From assembly GCA_031258625.1 (NCBI GenBank), contig JAIRMO010000170.1, positions 1-13,633 of the forward strand: a stretch of DNA of 13,633 nt. The letters are read 5' to 3'. The notes beneath the pieces were generated by a model that was not told where the DNA came from, did not search any database, and was given only the letters and a program-made list of their open reading frames with translations. Numbering within the stretch: position 1 is the stretch's first letter; each line of letters starts with the position of its first letter. Below are positions 6,599 to 13,633 of this stretch, one piece after another. Origin of the DNA: Spirochaetaceae bacterium (lineage in GTDB: Bacteria > Spirochaetota > Spirochaetia > Treponematales > Breznakiellaceae). A program made the translations under genes and the position numbers.

Positions 6599-7238
6599 CG
6601 AACTATACGGAAAACTCAACAGCAGCGAGAAAGAGGATTTTCGCAGGCTGACAAATTACCTCCTTTCCCATACCTATCTGGTGCGTCATGAATACCAGCC
6701 TTCCCAGCAAATGACCCTGCCCAACCGGGATTACCAGATCGTGTCCCGGCTCTTCCCCGTATTTCAGGAGTACTTTGAACTTTCGGGCTGGCGTCTTGAA
6801 AAGGACGACCATTACGGGATCATATCCCTTTCCAATACCTACGCCCATAACCGCCTGCAGCTTAACCGTTTTACCACTATCTTCCTCTATGTCTGCCGGC
6901 TGATTTATGAGGAAGACCGGGAAGAAGTGTCCGGTACGTTTCACATGGTCAAAACCAGTACCCAGGAGGTAATCGGAAAAATGAATACCCTGGAACTCCT
7001 GGAAAAAAGGCGGACCACCCAAAAAGAACGGATCGACGCCCAGCGTACCCTGGCTCATTTTAATATTATCCGGAAAATGGAGACCTCCCCATGGGACGGA
7101 GACGGGAACCTGATCCTCATCCTCCCCTCGGTGCTTTCAATCATTCCCAACTGTAATATTAATACCATGAAAGCCGAATTGGAGGAATTTAAAATAACCG
7201 GGGCGGAAAATCAGAAAGAACCGGAAACCGGAGGATAA
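6591..7238 (+). CDS. jetB: Wadjet JetB, KITE (MukE/MksE-like) subunit
   Basis: A 215-residue protein of the DUF4194/JetB type. JetB dimerises as a tandem winged-helix KITE protein and binds the JetA kleisin, helping the complex to hold DNA. Seen: the family-like block from ~48 to 110, with a NRDYQIVSRLFPVFQEYFE region, SGWRLE near 70, and a conserved helix ending FLYVCRLIYEE. The C-terminus is polar and Glu-rich. It starts within the last codons of jetA (eight-base overlap), so translation is probably coupled; only a weak GGAAAAG lies upstream. It ends eight bases before jetC. The size is typical of the family. Confidence 0.88.
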   Translation: MLDELYGKLNSSEKEDFRRLTNYLLSHTYLVRHEYQPSQQMTLPNRDYQIVSRLFPVFQEYFELSGWRLEKDDHYGIISLSNTYAHNRLQLNRFTTIFLYVCRLIYEEDREEVSGTFHMVKTSTQEVIGKMNTLELLEKRRTTQKERIDAQRTLAHFNIIRKMETSPWDGDGNLILILPSVLSIIPNCNINTMKAELEEFKITGAENQKEPETGG

Positions 7239-7246
7239 TCGTTGCC

Positions 7247-10200
7247 ATGAAACTGATGAAGAAGCTCCTCCTTATCCATTGGCATTACTTTATCCAAACC
7301 GCGATTGAATTTGAAAAGATAAATTTCCTTACCGGAAAAAACGCGTCGGGTAAGTCCACGATCATCGACGCCATGCAGGTGCTGTTCTTAGGGGATACTT
7401 CGGGAACTTTTTTTAACAAGGCCGCCAGCGGGAGGAACAGCCGGACCTTGAAGGGGTATCTCCTGGGCGAATTGGGGGACGATGAAGAGGCGGGGTTCAA
7501 AACCCTGCGGAACGGGCGGTTTACCAGTTTTATCGTCCTGGAATTTTTTGATGATGAGCGGAACGCCTTTTTTACCGCCGGCTGCTGTTTTGACGTTTAT
7601 TCCGAAAACGATCTGCAGCGGATGTTTTTCCGTTTTAACGGCCCCATGCCGGATCACCAATTTGTGGTGAACCGGAAACCCATGGACATTGCCGCAGTCC
7701 GCGCGTTTATTCGGGAACAGTACGGCCAGAACGGCCTTACCACCGACACCAACCAGGTTTTCAGGCAGGATTTTTACGGCAAGCTGGGAGGACTTCAGAC
7801 CCGGTTCGGCCAGCTCCTCAAAAAGGCGGTGTCCTTCGATCCCAATGTGGATATACAGAAGTTCATCTCCGAGTTTGTCTGCGATACCCGGGAGCCGGTG
7901 AATGTTGAGGACCTGCAGGATAATATCCGCAATTATACCCAGCTTGAGGATGAGGAGGCGATGCTCCGGGAACGGCTGGAACAACTCAAAGAAATTATCA
8001 GCGCCTGGGAAAGTTACGACGGTCAACGCCGCAATGAAACGCTGTACGCCTACCTTATCGCTCGTTCCCGGCGGGATATAAAAATCGCCGCCATCGAAAA
8101 TCAGCGTGAACAGAGCGGGAAGCTCGCCATGGGCATACAAAAGACAAGCGCCGTCATCGAGGAGGGAAGCGCCCGGCTTGAAACGCTGCGGGAGGAGGAG
8201 GGTGAACTGCGGCGGCAGCTTCTGGACAACAAGACCGCCCAATTCGTGGAATATCTGGAAAAACAGATTCGGGAGCGGGAAGACGAAAGGAATATTATAG
8301 AAGAAACATTCAACGCTATCTCCCGGAAATTCGGAGAGATGCGGGGATCGTGGATTTCCGTTGCGGAACCCCTGGCTTTGGAGAACGAAACCGCCGCGAA
8401 AACCATCGATCCCGCCCTCTCCCAGCGCATAATCAATATACGCGGCGAGGCCCGGAACTTCGCCGCCGCCCTGAAACCAATCGAGCCTTCCGATCCTCGG
8501 GCCGTCACGGCTTGGGGAACGGAGGAATTCCGTTCCTTGGTAACCAAGGCGGACAGCATTCGCATCAACGCGGGGGTTCTGCTCAGACACATCAACGAGG
8601 AGCGGGAGAACCTTCAACGGCGGCGGACGGATCTGCGGGAACAGCAGCGTTCCCTGGAAAAAGGCATATACCCCTTCCCCCGGGACGCCCTGGACCTAAA
8701 GGAAATTATCGCGGAAGGGCTGCGGATTAAGACCGGACAGGCCGTCCCGGTGCTTATCCTGGCGGAAGCGGCGGAGATCCCCGATCCGCGCTGGCGTAAC
8801 GTCATAGAAGCGTACCTCAGCACCCAAAAGTTCTATCTGATTGTTCCCCCGGAACATTTTACCGCCGCCCTCCGGGTATACAACGCCATTAAACATGAAC
8901 GGCGGGTCTACCGGACCGGCATCGTGGACATCGAAAAAATCGAAAACCTTAATCCCCGGGCGGAACCGGGAAGCCTGGCGGAGGAACTTTCCACGGAGAA
9001 TCCCCTGGCGCGGCTTTTCCTGGATTATGCCCTGGGCCGGGTGATGAAATGCGAAAACGCCGATGATCTGCGCCGTTTCAGGACCGCCCTTACCAGCGAC
9101 GGGATGCTCTACCAGGGCTTTGTACTCCAGGCGATAGATCCCGAGCGGTGGGCCCGGCCCGCCATAGGCAAAGAGGCGGTCCGCCGGCGTCTTGAGGCCG
9201 TAAAACAGGAACTGGAACGGCTGGAGGAAGGGCTTTCCGCCCTAGACGGATTCCGGGATATGGTTAAGCCGGTAAGCGTCATTTCCTTGCCCGGAGACGA
9301 GGAACCGGCGCGGCTTATCGCCGCGGCGGAAGGCGTACAGCGTATCCCTCAGTTGGAAGAAGACATCGCCGGCCTGCGGCGGGACCTGGCCGCCGTGGAC
9401 CGAAGCGCCATAACCGCTTTGAGGGAACGGGTGGATTTCCTGGACCGGGAGATAAAGGCCGAGGATCAACGGCTTATAAAACTGAGGGATCAAAACAGTA
9501 CCGACAAAGAAAAACTGCGGCGCATTGAAGAAGAAGACATTCCGAAACTCAAAGATGATCTTGACGGAATGGAAAGGGATATGGCGCAAAACTACAACGC
9601 CGAATGGATTGAAACCACGGGGGATCCCCGATATCAGCGGGAACTGCGGGAACGGGACAACCCCGCGGCCATAGAGCAGGCCTTTCCCCGGGAACTTACC
9701 CGGTCCAAAAATGCGAAGGATGAGTTTTGGGGCAGCCTCAGAGAGCTCAGGCGGCAATACAACGAAAAGTATAAAATGGGCTACGATACGGCCGCTCCGG
9801 ACAACGAAGCCTTTGATAACGCCTGGCTTGAATTAAGCGAGAACAGGCTTCCCGAATACCGGACAAAAATTGAGGACGCCCGGAACAAAGCCTATGAACA
9901 GTTCAGGGAAGATTTTTTAAGCCGCCTCCAGAGTAACATCCATGACGCGAAACAGCGGATAGACGAACTCAACAGCGCCCTGGGGAGGAGTTCCTTCGGA
10001 GAGGACACGTACCGCTTCAGGATCGTCCCCAACCCCGACTACAAACGGTACTACGACATGATCACCGATCCCATGCTCCTTGAGGGGGGCTACAATCTGC
10101 TTTCAGGACAATACAACGACAAATACAAAGAGGAAATCAGGGACCTTTTTGCCCTCATTACCAACGAGGGAGAGGGCAGGCGGGGAGAAAACCGGGACGA

Positions 10201-10654
10201 TTATGAAAAACGGGTCAGGACTTTTACCGACTACCGCACCTACCTGTCCTTCGATCTTGAGGTTATCAACCCCGCGGGTGAATCCCAGCGGCTTTCAAAA
10301 ACCTTCGGCAAGAAATCCGGCGGCGAAACCCAGACGCCCTTCTACATCGCCGTACTGGCGTCCTTTGCCCAGCTCTACCGGATAGGCCGGGACAAGAAGG
10401 CCAACACCGCCCGGATCATCATCTTTGACGAAGCCTTTTCCAAGATGGACAGCGAACGCATCATCAGCAGTATCCGGCTTTTGAGGCAGTTTGACTTTCA
10501 GGTCATCCTGTCCGCGCCCTTTGACAAGGTTGCGGATATCGGCCTCCTCGTGGACCGGAATCTTTGTGTTATCAGGGAAGAAAAACAAGCCATGGTATGC
10601 GATTTTGATCCGCGAAAAATTGAAAGCCTTGAGGAGCTCCATGCCCGGGGGTAA
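7247..10654 (+). CDS. jetC: Wadjet JetC, SMC-like (MukB/MksB-type) ATPase
   Basis: A 1135-residue SMC-like ATPase, the motor that extrudes DNA loops and lets Wadjet sense small circular DNA. Seen: Walker A GKNASGKST (30-38); N-terminal head to ~225; Glu/Arg/Lys-rich coiled coil ~230-490; a globular hinge-like region ~497-637; returning coiled coil to ~900; C-terminal head with the ABC signature SGGE at Ser1024-Glu1027, Walker B IIIFDE with Asp1061 and catalytic Glu1062, then the D-loop region (SKMD) and a switch region (ILSAPFDK). Both ATPase halves are intact. Start 7247 is supported by GGAGGAT (7230-7236), which overlaps the jetB stop. It overlaps jetD by 14 bases. Unlike RecN or Rad50 there is no zinc hook, and gene order excludes a housekeeping SMC. 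Confidence 0.94.
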   Translation: MKLMKKLLLIHWHYFIQTAIEFEKINFLTGKNASGKSTIIDAMQVLFLGDTSGTFFNKAASGRNSRTLKGYLLGELGDDEEAGFKTLRNGRFTSFIVLEFFDDERNAFFTAGCCFDVYSENDLQRMFFRFNGPMPDHQFVVNRKPMDIAAVRAFIREQYGQNGLTTDTNQVFRQDFYGKLGGLQTRFGQLLKKAVSFDPNVDIQKFISEFVCDTREPVNVEDLQDNIRNYTQLEDEEAMLRERLEQLKEIISAWESYDGQRRNETLYAYLIARSRRDIKIAAIENQREQSGKLAMGIQKTSAVIEEGSARLETLREEEGELRRQLLDNKTAQFVEYLEKQIREREDERNIIEETFNAISRKFGEMRGSWISVAEPLALENETAAKTIDPALSQRIINIRGEARNFAAALKPIEPSDPRAVTAWGTEEFRSLVTKADSIRINAGVLLRHINEERENLQRRRTDLREQQRSLEKGIYPFPRDALDLKEIIAEGLRIKTGQAVPVLILAEAAEIPDPRWRNVIEAYLSTQKFYLIVPPEHFTAALRVYNAIKHERRVYRTGIVDIEKIENLNPRAEPGSLAEELSTENPLARLFLDYALGRVMKCENADDLRRFRTALTSDGMLYQGFVLQAIDPERWARPAIGKEAVRRRLEAVKQELERLEEGLSALDGFRDMVKPVSVISLPGDEEPARLIAAAEGVQRIPQLEEDIAGLRRDLAAVDRSAITALRERVDFLDREIKAEDQRLIKLRDQNSTDKEKLRRIEEEDIPKLKDDLDGMERDMAQNYNAEWIETTGDPRYQRELRERDNPAAIEQAFPRELTRSKNAKDEFWGSLRELRRQYNEKYKMGYDTAAPDNEAFDNAWLELSENRLPEYRTKIEDARNKAYEQFREDFLSRLQSNIHDAKQRIDELNSALGRSSFGEDTYRFRIVPNPDYKRYYDMITDPMLLEGGYNLLSGQYNDKYKEEIRDLFALITNEGEGRRGENRDDYEKRVRTFTDYRTYLSFDLEVINPAGESQRLSKTFGKKSGGETQTPFYIAVLASFAQLYRIGRDKKANTARIIIFDEAFSKMDSERIISSIRLLRQFDFQVILSAPFDKVADIGLLVDRNLCVIREEKQAMVCDFDPRKIESLEELHARG

Positions 10655-11945
10655 ATATGAGGAGGAAATCCTTTCCCTTCTCCTGGACAAATACGAGGCC
10701 GGAAGTTATTTCAAGAGGGGCGTCAAACCCACCCGGCGGATCACGCTCAAATTCTACGACGGCGGCGCATCGGACTATCCCGCTTATGATATTGAAAAGC
10801 CGGAACAGCGGGAGCGGATAAACCGGGCTGTCCTGGCCTTGAGCGAGGGCGCCTTGATCTTTTATGAGTGGATGAAAGGAGAAGCGGGCCATTTTGTTGC
10901 CCGGGTATGGCTCAATCTTGAAACTATAGACAAAGCCTATGCGTTTCTTGACCGGCGGCCCGCAAACGACATCGCCGACGAGATATGCCTTGAGATCCTT
11001 GATGTCCTGGACGGGATCAAAAACGGATGGATCCGGCGTTTTCTTGAAGAAAGTTACGGGGCGATCTCCCGCCGCCGCGCTGCCGGGCGGGGCGGACCGG
11101 GGAACCGTATACCCGGCAGCCGGGAAGAACGGCAGGACCTGTTCCGGGTTCTCCGCTTTGTCGATTCCCTGGGGGAAACGGAAATGCTGGAACGGGTATT
11201 CTCGATACGCTGTTTCGGGGATTCAAAAAAGTTTGAGACCGGCGTAAAAAAACGGCTCCTGGACATTGTCCGGCGTTACGCCGACTGGGATGACGAGACA
11301 AGGGAAGATGAACTCCTCCGTTTCGCCGGAATAGTCCGGTACCCCCAGCAGTTTGAATTTCGCGGCCCCCTCTCCATCAGTTTTGATCCTGCCCCGAGCC
11401 GGGGCGGGGCGGCCGCCCGACAGTCCCTTGACTTTTCCCCCCTTGTCCATGGGGCGTCCCTCAACTCCCTGGATCTCAGGCGGGGAACACTCCGCCTTAC
11501 CCCGGAAGTCAGCCGGGTTCTTACCATAGAGAATCAGGCGAACTATGTTGATTATCTTCACCGTCAAAACAATGAAAACGAACTCGTGGTATACCACGGC
11601 GGCCAGTTCAGCCCGGCCAAAGGACTGTTCTTCAAGGCCGTTGCCGCGGCCATGCCGGAGCATTGCCCCTGGTATCACTGGGGGGACATTGACTACGGCG
11701 GCTTTTCCATGCTGGCCCGGCTGCGCCGGGAAATCAAGCCCGGTGTCTTTCCCTATCGCATGAACGGGGAGGAGCTTATCCGCCATGCCGCTTTTACCGT
11801 CCCGGTAACGGATCCCTATCTTGAAAAACTCCGGAATCTCATGAAACAGGAAGAACTGCGGGACTGTTTCCCCTGCCTCGAATACATGGTCAAACACCGC
11901 CTAAGGCTGGAACAGGAAGCCCTGCTTTCTTCCGGTTTAGATTGA
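10641..11945 (+). CDS. jetD: Wadjet JetD, Toprim nuclease that cleaves plasmid DNA
   Basis: A 434-residue protein of the DUF3322-DUF2220 (JetD) family, related to topoisomerase VI/Spo11 subunit A. It is the effector that cuts circular DNA once JetABC has extruded it. Seen: helical N-terminal arm domain to ~240; Toprim domain with acidic residue Glu297 in TIENQ and the DxD pair Asp349/Asp351 in WGDIDYGG; a GGQFSPAKG block (320-328); and a C-terminal RLEQEAL (422-428) conserved in the family. The frame is open further upstream, but the ATG at 10641 has GAGGAG (10631-10636) four bases before it and gives the expected N-terminus, so I chose it. It overlaps the jetC end by 14 bases. An Arg/Gly/Pro-rich loop near 145-165 is poorly conserved in appearance. 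All catalytic acids seem present. Confidence 0.92.
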   Translation: MPGGKYEEEILSLLLDKYEAGSYFKRGVKPTRRITLKFYDGGASDYPAYDIEKPEQRERINRAVLALSEGALIFYEWMKGEAGHFVARVWLNLETIDKAYAFLDRRPANDIADEICLEILDVLDGIKNGWIRRFLEESYGAISRRRAAGRGGPGNRIPGSREERQDLFRVLRFVDSLGETEMLERVFSIRCFGDSKKFETGVKKRLLDIVRRYADWDDETREDELLRFAGIVRYPQQFEFRGPLSISFDPAPSRGGAAARQSLDFSPLVHGASLNSLDLRRGTLRLTPEVSRVLTIENQANYVDYLHRQNNENELVVYHGGQFSPAKGLFFKAVAAAMPEHCPWYHWGDIDYGGFSMLARLRREIKPGVFPYRMNGEELIRHAAFTVPVTDPYLEKLRNLMKQEELRDCFPCLEYMVKHRLRLEQEALLSSGLD

Positions 11946-11959
11946 AGGAGCCTTTTTTT
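11924..11959 (+). terminator. Weak terminator at the jetD end
   Basis: GCTTTCTTC (11924-11932) pairs imperfectly with GAAGGAGC (11944-11951), with one bulge and one G-U, and TTTTTTT follows at 11953-11959. The jetD TGA lies in the right arm. It would work only in the jetD direction. The convergent alr gene ends ten bases beyond the T run. Confidence 0.4.
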
Positions 11960-11969
11960 AAACTTTGAA

Positions 11970-13094
11970 TTACCGGGGGACAGACCCGCGCGAATCCAGG
12001 TACATCCGGGGGACCCGTTTGTTGATATTGCAGGTAATTTCGTAGGGGATGGTTCCCAGGGCGGCGGCCATCTCCGCGGCGGTTACGGTTCCGGGGCCGA
12101 AGATCGTTACCTCTTCCCAGCGGCGAATATCCGGGTCCGGCCCCAGGTCGGCCATACATTGATCCATACAGATCCGCCCCACCAGGGGGTACCTGGCCCC
12201 CTTGATGGTTACCGGAAACTTGCCGCTTAAACCCCGGAAAAGCCCGTCGGCATAACCCACGGGGAGGGTGGCAAGCACCGTATCCCGGGGGGCGGTCCAG
12301 GTTCTCCCGTAGGAGACGGCCTCCCCCTGTTTCACCTTTTTCATAAACATCACCCGGGTAAGGAATTCCATCACCGGCGTTACCTCCGGCGCCCCCGGCC
12401 CGGGGCTGTACCCGTAGAGGAGGATCCCCGGCCTGACCATATCGAACCAGGAATCTTCATGAAAAACCACCCCCCCGGAATTGGCCCCGTGGAGAATCCC
12501 CGGATCAAACCCCGCCCGGCGGATCCCCTCCACCCCTTCCCGGAACCGGGCAAGCTGTTTTTTGGTATAGGCCGCATCCTCCGGGGCGGAAGAGTCCGCC
12601 ACCGCCAGATGGGTTGCCGTACCCCCCAGGGTCAGGTGCTTTTCCCGGACGATACAGGCGGCCATCTCCGCGGCTTCCCCGGGAGAACAGCCCTGACGGC
12701 CCATGCCGGTATCGATTTTGAGGTGAACCTCTAGGGTTTTCCCCGCGTTTTTGGCGGCCCCGGCGGCTTCCCGGATAAAATCCCGGTCCGCAACCAGGGG
12801 GATAAGCCCCAGGGAGACGACTTCGGGGAGTTCCTCCGGCAGGGGGAGGGAAAGGAGGAGGATGGGAGCGCCGATCCCCGCTTCCCGGAGTTCCGCGCCT
12901 TCTCCCACGGTGGCTACCGCCAACCACGCGGCCCCGGCGTCAAGGGCGGTAGCGGCGATCTGAGCCGCCCCATGACCGTAGGCGTCGGCCTTTACTGGAA
13001 CGCAGATCCGAGGTTTCGGGCCTATTTTTTGCCGGACCCCCTGAAGGTTCCGGCGGAACCGGTCTAAATGGATAATAACTCTGGTCGCCCGCAT
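11970..13094 (-). CDS. alr: Alanine racemase (PLP-dependent)
   Basis: A 374-residue fold-type III alanine racemase that interconverts L- and D-alanine for peptidoglycan synthesis in the cytoplasm. Seen: the PLP lysine Lys35 in VKADAYGHG; Lys126 and Arg133 in KIDTGMGRQG, matching the carbamylated lysine and active-site arginine; catalytic Tyr262 in AVSYGRTW; Met310-Asp311 in GRICMDQ for substrate contact; and RPGILLYG near 221. Length is normal and nothing is missing. Start 13094 matches the usual N-terminus (a short beta strand with IHLDRFRRN), yet there is no ribosome site, and a -10 box places the transcript start exactly on this ATG. It is convergent with jetD, 24 bp apart, and is not part of that operon. 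A racemase for another amino acid is possible but less likely. Confidence 0.96.
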   Translation of the reverse strand: MRATRVIIHLDRFRRNLQGVRQKIGPKPRICVPVKADAYGHGAAQIAATALDAGAAWLAVATVGEGAELREAGIGAPILLLSLPLPEELPEVVSLGLIPLVADRDFIREAAGAAKNAGKTLEVHLKIDTGMGRQGCSPGEAAEMAACIVREKHLTLGGTATHLAVADSSAPEDAAYTKKQLARFREGVEGIRRAGFDPGILHGANSGGVVFHEDSWFDMVRPGILLYGYSPGPGAPEVTPVMEFLTRVMFMKKVKQGEAVSYGRTWTAPRDTVLATLPVGYADGLFRGLSGKFPVTIKGARYPLVGRICMDQCMADLGPDPDIRRWEEVTIFGPGTVTAAEMAAALGTIPYEITCNINKRVPRMYLDSRGSVPR

Positions 13095-13100
13095 ACCCAG

Positions 13101-13129
13101 AGTATACCGGGTTTACCTTGTTTGGGCAA
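13101..13129 (-). promoter_or_regulatory. Promoter of alr, apparently leaderless
   Basis: On the minus strand TTGCCC (complement of 13124-13129) and TATACT (complement of 13101-13106) are exactly 17 bp apart. Seven bases after the -10 box is position 13094, the A of the alr ATG. The same GGTATACT core occurs before jetA. Confidence 0.6.
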
Positions 13130-13137
13130 TTTATTCG

Positions 13138-13154
13138 CCGGGTTCTAACCCCGG
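13138..13154. repeat. Short hairpin between alr promoter and the RAYT-like gene
   Basis: CCGGG (13138-13142) can pair with CCCGG (13150-13154); an alternative register, GGGTT-CT-AACCC (13140-13151), forms a tighter stem. It has no T run. REP-like palindromes often lie beside RAYT genes, but one hairpin does not show that. Confidence 0.35.
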
Positions 13155-13171
13155 AAGGCCCTCGCCGGCTT

Positions 13172-13633
13172 ATGGGGGAACTTCAAGCTAAACGGGAGCC
13201 GCAAAAATTTCAAGCGGAATTTGTTCGGAAATTGAAATTTTCGAATGGCGCATTAAAGCAAAACGCCCGCCAAGTACATATACTTTCCATGAGATCATTA
13301 CGCGCATTAAAACACGGGGTGTGGTACGAAATCCATACCCGTATCAACAACCGGGAACCCCTGTTCCGCTTAGGGACAGGCGCCGCGGCGACTGTCCCCA
13401 ATAAGGCCCTGGCCCTGTTTGCCCGGGTGTTCCGGGAGACAAAACGCCGGTTTGTTTTCGAGATTCGCGGGCTCTGTCTTGCGGATGACTGGCTGACGTT
13501 TTATATCAGGCCGGCGGACGGGTTGGAACTTCCGGCTATCATGAAGTGGCTGAAACAGGTGTTCGCCCAACGGTACAACCGGGCGGAGGGCCGGATCGGG
13601 CATATCTGGGGGGACCGGTATGGGTCGCGGATA
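13172..13633 (+). CDS. RAYT-like (REP-associated tyrosine transposase family) protein, truncated by window edge
   Basis: Open to the right edge, 154 codons seen, no stop. From residue 40 (ATG 13289) the sequence follows the Y1/RAYT pattern: MRSLRALKHGVWYE, TRINNREPLF, a helix, a strand region, then AIMKWLKQVFAQRYNR and GRIGHIWGDRYGSR. Intact members have an HUH metal motif in a MPNHxH strand and a catalytic Tyr in the following helix. Here the aligned positions read ADDWLT (Trp107-Leu-Thr109) and Phe131, so both active-site elements appear lost. It is therefore probably a domesticated or decaying relative, unable to cut DNA by the usual chemistry. The start is uncertain: ATG 13172 and ATG 13289 are both possible, neither has a ribosome site, and the frame stays open further left. 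It is divergent from alr. Confidence 0.65.
   Translation, partial: MGELQAKREPQKFQAEFVRKLKFSNGALKQNARQVHILSMRSLRALKHGVWYEIHTRINNREPLFRLGTGAAATVPNKALALFARVFRETKRRFVFEIRGLCLADDWLTFYIRPADGLELPAIMKWLKQVFAQRYNRAEGRIGHIWGDRYGSRI

Noticed and set aside
7388..8617. 409-codon minus-strand frame inside jetC
   Set aside because: Shadow of jetC codon bias; no motif, no ribosome site, and the plus-strand SMC head and coiled coil are intact.
10491..10640. Upstream extension of jetD by 50 codons
   Set aside because: It overlaps the conserved JetC C-terminal head region by 164 bases, reads as Arg/Ser-rich nonsense, and the ATG at 10641 has a good ribosome site and family-like N-terminus.
5153..11945. Entirely new four-gene defence system
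   Set aside because: Gene order, sizes and motifs match the described Wadjet system, so novelty lies in host and context only.
1..13633. CRISPR arrays, tRNA or rRNA genes, complete insertion sequences
   Set aside because: No regularly spaced direct repeats, no cloverleaf or rRNA-like segments, and no paired terminal inverted repeats around an intact transposase were seen by eye.

Overview
The window looks like part of the chromosome of an acetogenic spirochaete, most plausibly a termite-gut Treponema related to T. primitia. This is an inference from the combination of a bacterial acetyl-CoA synthase gene with its nickel-insertion ATPase, a treponeme-style two-domain outer-membrane protein, moderately GC-rich coding sequence with AT-rich promoters, and a REP-associated-transposase-like gene. 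No rRNA or other taxonomic marker is present, so the assignment is tentative.

Layout from left to right. (1) 1-262: unassigned flank with a G9-containing inverted repeat and a good sigma70-type promoter. (2) 263-3346, plus strand: cooC (nickel-insertion ATPase) and acsB (acetyl-CoA synthase), separated by 168 bp that hold two strong hairpins without U tracts; a rho-independent, probably bidirectional terminator follows. (3) 3453-4670, minus strand: an exported protein with a TolB-N/FlgO-like N-terminal domain and a C-terminal beta-barrel, with its own TTGACA/TATAGT promoter. (4) 4671-5152: 482 bp without a convincing gene, holding that promoter, a palindrome-rich segment that looks like a dispersed repeat, and the promoter of the next operon. 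(5) 5153-11945, plus strand: a complete Wadjet operon, jetA-jetB-jetC-jetD, tightly packed (8-nt overlap, 8-nt gap, 14-nt overlap). (6) 11970-13094, minus strand: alanine racemase, convergent with jetD with only 24 bp between. (7) 13172 to the right edge, plus strand: the truncated start of a RAYT-like gene whose catalytic HUH and Tyr positions appear to be lost.

How the genes work together. CooC loads nickel into enzymes of the CODH/ACS system and AcsB makes acetyl-CoA from CO, a methyl group and CoA; the other Wood-Ljungdahl genes (CODH, corrinoid protein, methyltransferase) are not in this window. JetA, JetB and JetC would form an SMC-type DNA-loop-extruding complex and JetD the Toprim nuclease that cuts small circular DNA, so the operon should protect against plasmids. 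Alr supplies D-alanine for the wall and is probably unrelated to either block.

The least expected signals are regulatory or relic in nature. Both jetA and alr have a TATACT -10 box so close to ATG that their mRNAs should be leaderless. The cooC stop codon lies inside a 15-bp hairpin. The repeat-like element upstream of jetA and the inactive-looking RAYT relative at the right edge may be connected. I found no tRNA, rRNA, CRISPR array or complete insertion sequence.
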